A stretch of 46,059 nucleotides of DNA from an uncultured Thiothrix sp. (GTDB taxonomy: Bacteria > Pseudomonadota > Gammaproteobacteria > Thiotrichales > Thiotrichaceae). Shown here piece after piece: positions 43,535 through 46,059 of the stretch. Within the stretch, counting starts at the first letter, position 1; each line of letters begins with the position of its first letter. The translations under genes were made by a program, and so were the position numbers. The DNA lies in contig NZ_CALMZC010000047.1 in NCBI RefSeq assembly GCF_937873765.1, positions 1 through 46,059 of the forward strand. The letters run 5' to 3'. A model generated the notes under the pieces. The model was not told the DNA's origin. It was given only the letters and a program-made list of their open reading frames with translations, and ran no database searches.

Positions 43535-45856
43535 CTAACGCACAATACTCACGGTAACTTTTGCGCTAGCTTTTCCACCACGACCATCACTGATCGTGTA
43601 GCTTAGCGTATCTGAACCCGTACGATAGCCCGCTTTATAAATCAGCTCCTTACCAGTACTGCTAATACTCATAGACCCACGCTGACCTGATTTCACACTG
43701 ATAATTTTTAAAACATCACCATCGGGATCATAATCATTGTTTAACACAGGAATTGTAACGGTTTGGCCGATGACTACTTTGCTCGAATCGGCTACTGCCA
43801 CTGGGCTAAGATTAACGGTAGAGACTGGAGCCGCCGTGACATTGACACTGACCGTGCCAGTAGCACTAGCACCGAAGCTATCATTAAGGGTGTAAGTAAA
43901 GCTATCCGTCCCCACGAAGCCACTATTAGGTTTGTAAACCACTCCTGAATTAGTGAAGCTCACTAACCCATTAGCCGCTTGGGTGACTGCTTTTACGGCT
44001 AAGGGATCTTTTTCAGGATCAGAGTCATTCGCTAAAACATTTACACTAACACTGGAGGTATTTACCACATTAGCATTATCAGCATTAGCCAATGGTGCTT
44101 GGTTATCTAAAGTAGTTGCACTCGCCACGGCTGAACTATCGGTGGTATTTCCCGCAAGGTCACGCGCTTTGACGGTAAAACTGTAGCTGGTATTCGCAGC
44201 CAACCCACCTAGAGTGAAATCGGGCGATTTTACCCAGCCGCTATCCACACAACCATTCCCCCCTACGGTACAAGCAAAATAGTACTCTACACTGCCACTA
44301 TCATCGGTTACAGTTGTTGCTGTCATATGAATACTGCTACGGTCTTTAGCCTCAGGTGCTACCACAAAACTTAATGGATTAGGATTAGGGACGGTAGTAT
44401 CCGGTTCTGCTAAGGACAAAACACCTTCAATAAAATACTGACCCAGACTGCCGTAGTCGCTGTAATTAACACTACCTACCCCCTCAACTGCTAAATAATA
44501 TAGACCAGCCGCTAGTGTGGTATTGATACCTGCATCCGTTTCATCCGCTGGGTTGCTGCTAGTGACTAAATTACCTGCGTTATCATAGAGGCTTAAGGCA
44601 ATATCCAAGTTACCACCACGCTCTGCGCTGGCTTCACGCAAAGGTGTTGCTTGTAGCACTACATTGCCTGCACCAGTATTAAAGCTAAATACGTCTACAT
44701 CAGTACGGGTAGCAATAATACCTTTATTGACTTTGCTTAGATCAAGCGGGCTAGTCGCCGGCGTACTTGCAAATATATGTCCTGTAGAATCGATCACTAA
44801 GGGGGTAGCCCCAGAGCGAACATTACTATGATCATCGGCAATTGGACTGAGCTTAGCGCTAATGATAGCAATATCATCTTCAATTTGATTAGCGTTTGGA
44901 TATTCGCCTTTACTCCATTGGCTAAGTTGCGCGTAATAGCCTGCGCCCATAATAGGTGCCCAGCTAATCATGCCACTGCCTTGACCCGTGAAATAACCAC
45001 TGGTGCTGGTACCATCATGAGATAAACCTAAATTGTGACCCAATTCATGGGAAACAACTTCAGCAATATTATCCGGGCCACCGACTTGATTGTGATAAGC
45101 AAAAGCGGGGGAATACTTGCTAGCAAAACTTGAAGTGCCCCATACATTAATATAAGCAACCCCGCCTGAATTTTTCGCTGGCATGTCGATGCCATTGGCA
45201 TCGACATTCGCAGTAATTAATACCCGAGCAGTTTTTGACCCAAAACTCACTGGAGCCTCTGTGGTGACATCAATCCCGAAGGGTGCATAATCTTCTGCAA
45301 CACGCCGCCACACTTCAAAAATATTCGCTTTTTCTGTATCGCTAAAACTGCTAGTGACACCATCAATATCGTAAGGTTTCGCGGTATAACTGGGGCTAGT
45401 AGAAGTGTTCCAAGCCGTATTGATTATCACATGACCATCAAAGTCTAAATAAACGATATTGTTAGCACCCGGATTGCTATGTAATTTGAAAACATCTACA
45501 CCTGCTGGAACCGTAGCAGCTAACTCCTGCATGCGTGCAGTGCTAGCTAACTGTACATCGGGATTGATAGGGTCAGCGATATAAATACCTCCCTCATCAT
45601 CTGTGCGCATATACGGCAAGTCACGATCATGGAAACGTAAAGTATCTAAACGCGCTTTCGCTTGCTCACGTGCTTTGGGTGATAGTTTAGTTAATTTATT
45701 TTTTAGTTGACCCTCTGGTAAATCGCTAATTTGGAAAGGGTTATTAAGCCCGTAGCTTCGTCCCTTGCCTTCAGCTTCAACATCGACTGATGCTAAAAGT
45801 AAGAGCATAGATGCACTCACACCGCATATGATTTGTACAAATTTATTTTTTTGCAT
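43535..45856 (-). CDS. Secreted reprolysin-like zinc metalloprotease with cadherin-like repeats
   Basis: 773 residues. Signal peptide 1-28 (IICGVSASMLLLLASVDVEA). The metzincin catalytic domain (about 125-335) has HELGHNLGLSH at 270-280, where three histidines bind zinc, and a Met-turn around M303 in PIMGAGYYAQLSQWSKGEY. Then come a pre-peptidase C-terminal-type domain (about 355-480, DVDVFSFNTGAGNVVLQATP), a fibronectin-III-like domain with a C-C pair (about 490-585) and two cadherin-like tandem domains (about 590-680 and 688-773, VLANDSDPEKDPL, VLNNDYDPDGDVL). It is probably released or surface-bound and digests extracellular protein. No CTERM sorting signal is seen. Confidence 0.92.
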   Translation of the reverse strand: MQKNKFVQIICGVSASMLLLLASVDVEAEGKGRSYGLNNPFQISDLPEGQLKNKLTKLSPKAREQAKARLDTLRFHDRDLPYMRTDDEGGIYIADPINPDVQLASTARMQELAATVPAGVDVFKLHSNPGANNIVYLDFDGHVIINTAWNTSTSPSYTAKPYDIDGVTSSFSDTEKANIFEVWRRVAEDYAPFGIDVTTEAPVSFGSKTARVLITANVDANGIDMPAKNSGGVAYINVWGTSSFASKYSPAFAYHNQVGGPDNIAEVVSHELGHNLGLSHDGTSTSGYFTGQGSGMISWAPIMGAGYYAQLSQWSKGEYPNANQIEDDIAIISAKLSPIADDHSNVRSGATPLVIDSTGHIFASTPATSPLDLSKVNKGIIATRTDVDVFSFNTGAGNVVLQATPLREASAERGGNLDIALSLYDNAGNLVTSSNPADETDAGINTTLAAGLYYLAVEGVGSVNYSDYGSLGQYFIEGVLSLAEPDTTVPNPNPLSFVVAPEAKDRSSIHMTATTVTDDSGSVEYYFACTVGGNGCVDSGWVKSPDFTLGGLAANTSYSFTVKARDLAGNTTDSSAVASATTLDNQAPLANADNANVVNTSSVSVNVLANDSDPEKDPLAVKAVTQAANGLVSFTNSGVVYKPNSGFVGTDSFTYTLNDSFGASATGTVSVNVTAAPVSTVNLSPVAVADSSKVVIGQTVTIPVLNNDYDPDGDVLKIISVKSGQRGSMSISSTGKELIYKAGYRTGSDTLSYTISDGRGGKASAKVTVSIVR

Positions 45857-45979
45857 GAAGTGACACTCTTCAATAATTTTGGCTAGGGAATTTGGCGGAT
45901 GACAAGGTTATATTTTTAAATTATGCAACCATTGATTACCTTAATAAATCTTAAGCCGAACGTTAGCCTGCTAACAAGC

Positions 45980-45997
45980 ACCGCTTAGCGGTTTTTT
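45980..45997 (+). terminator. Orphan hairpin with T-run near the right edge
   Basis: ACCGC-TTA-GCGGT followed by TTTTT on the plus strand, preceded by another short inverted repeat GTTAGC-CT-GCTAAC at 45962-45975. No plus-strand gene precedes it within 2 kb. It may end a small unseen transcript or simply insulate the metalloprotease promoter. Confidence 0.5.
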
Positions 45998-46059
45998 CTT
46001 AAACTTTTTGGTCATGCACCAGAGGAGTTGAAGAGCCACTAAAGCGGTAGTAACTTAAG

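Overview
The window looks like a chromosomal segment of a gammaproteobacterium of moderate, roughly mid-40s percent GC (my impression, not computed). Evidence: the ribB-ribH-nusB order, guaB-guaA, xseA, a CnoX/YbbN-type thioredoxin, a DUF3581 protein and a complete hup/hyp uptake-hydrogenase locus. A sulfur-oxidising Thiotrichales-like host would fit, but that is a guess. No rRNA, CRISPR array or insertion sequence was seen.

Left end (1-2071): one end of an integrative element inserted at the 3' end of a tRNA-Val(GAC) gene. It has a tyrosine integrase, a strong terminator, two clusters of a GTCGCAACT iteron flanking an AT-rich tract, and the start of another gene cut by the window edge. 2133-5270: a lytic transglycosylase, a DUF1461-like membrane protein, a phosphodiester glycosidase-like protein and a LysE exporter. 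5402-7348: a response regulator and its probable sensor kinase, arranged tail to tail with overlapping 3' ends. 7443-12347: a tightly coupled six-gene operon (SnoaL-like, SDR, FAD oxidoreductase, DUF1365, cyclopropane/methyl fatty acid synthase, DUF2878) that modifies unsaturated membrane lipids and starts head to head with the kinase.

12344-31380 is the centre of the window. Seventeen genes on the minus strand (hupDFGHIJK-hypAB-hupRTUV-hypFCDE) are packed with 1- to 25-bp overlaps or gaps of a few bases. They make the NiFe cofactor, nickel delivery, small- and large-subunit maturation, an H2-sensing hydrogenase (HupUV), a kinase (HupT) and an NtrC-type activator (HupR). Divergent from them on the plus strand is the catalytic operon hupS-hupL-(67-aa HPGQH protein)-hupC, behind a near-consensus sigma-54 promoter. 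HupS carries the extra cysteines of oxygen-tolerant membrane-bound hydrogenases. The likely circuit is: H2 is sensed by HupUV, HupT stops or changes phosphorylation of HupR, and HupR drives the sigma-54 promoter of hupSL.

31459-46059 is mostly housekeeping: ribBX (with a decayed GTP cyclohydrolase II half), ribH, nusB, a small unknown protein, thyA, a LysE exporter, DUF3581, then on the minus strand guaB-guaA-permease, with xseA divergent, a CnoX-like thioredoxin, and a large secreted zinc metalloprotease with cadherin-like repeats.
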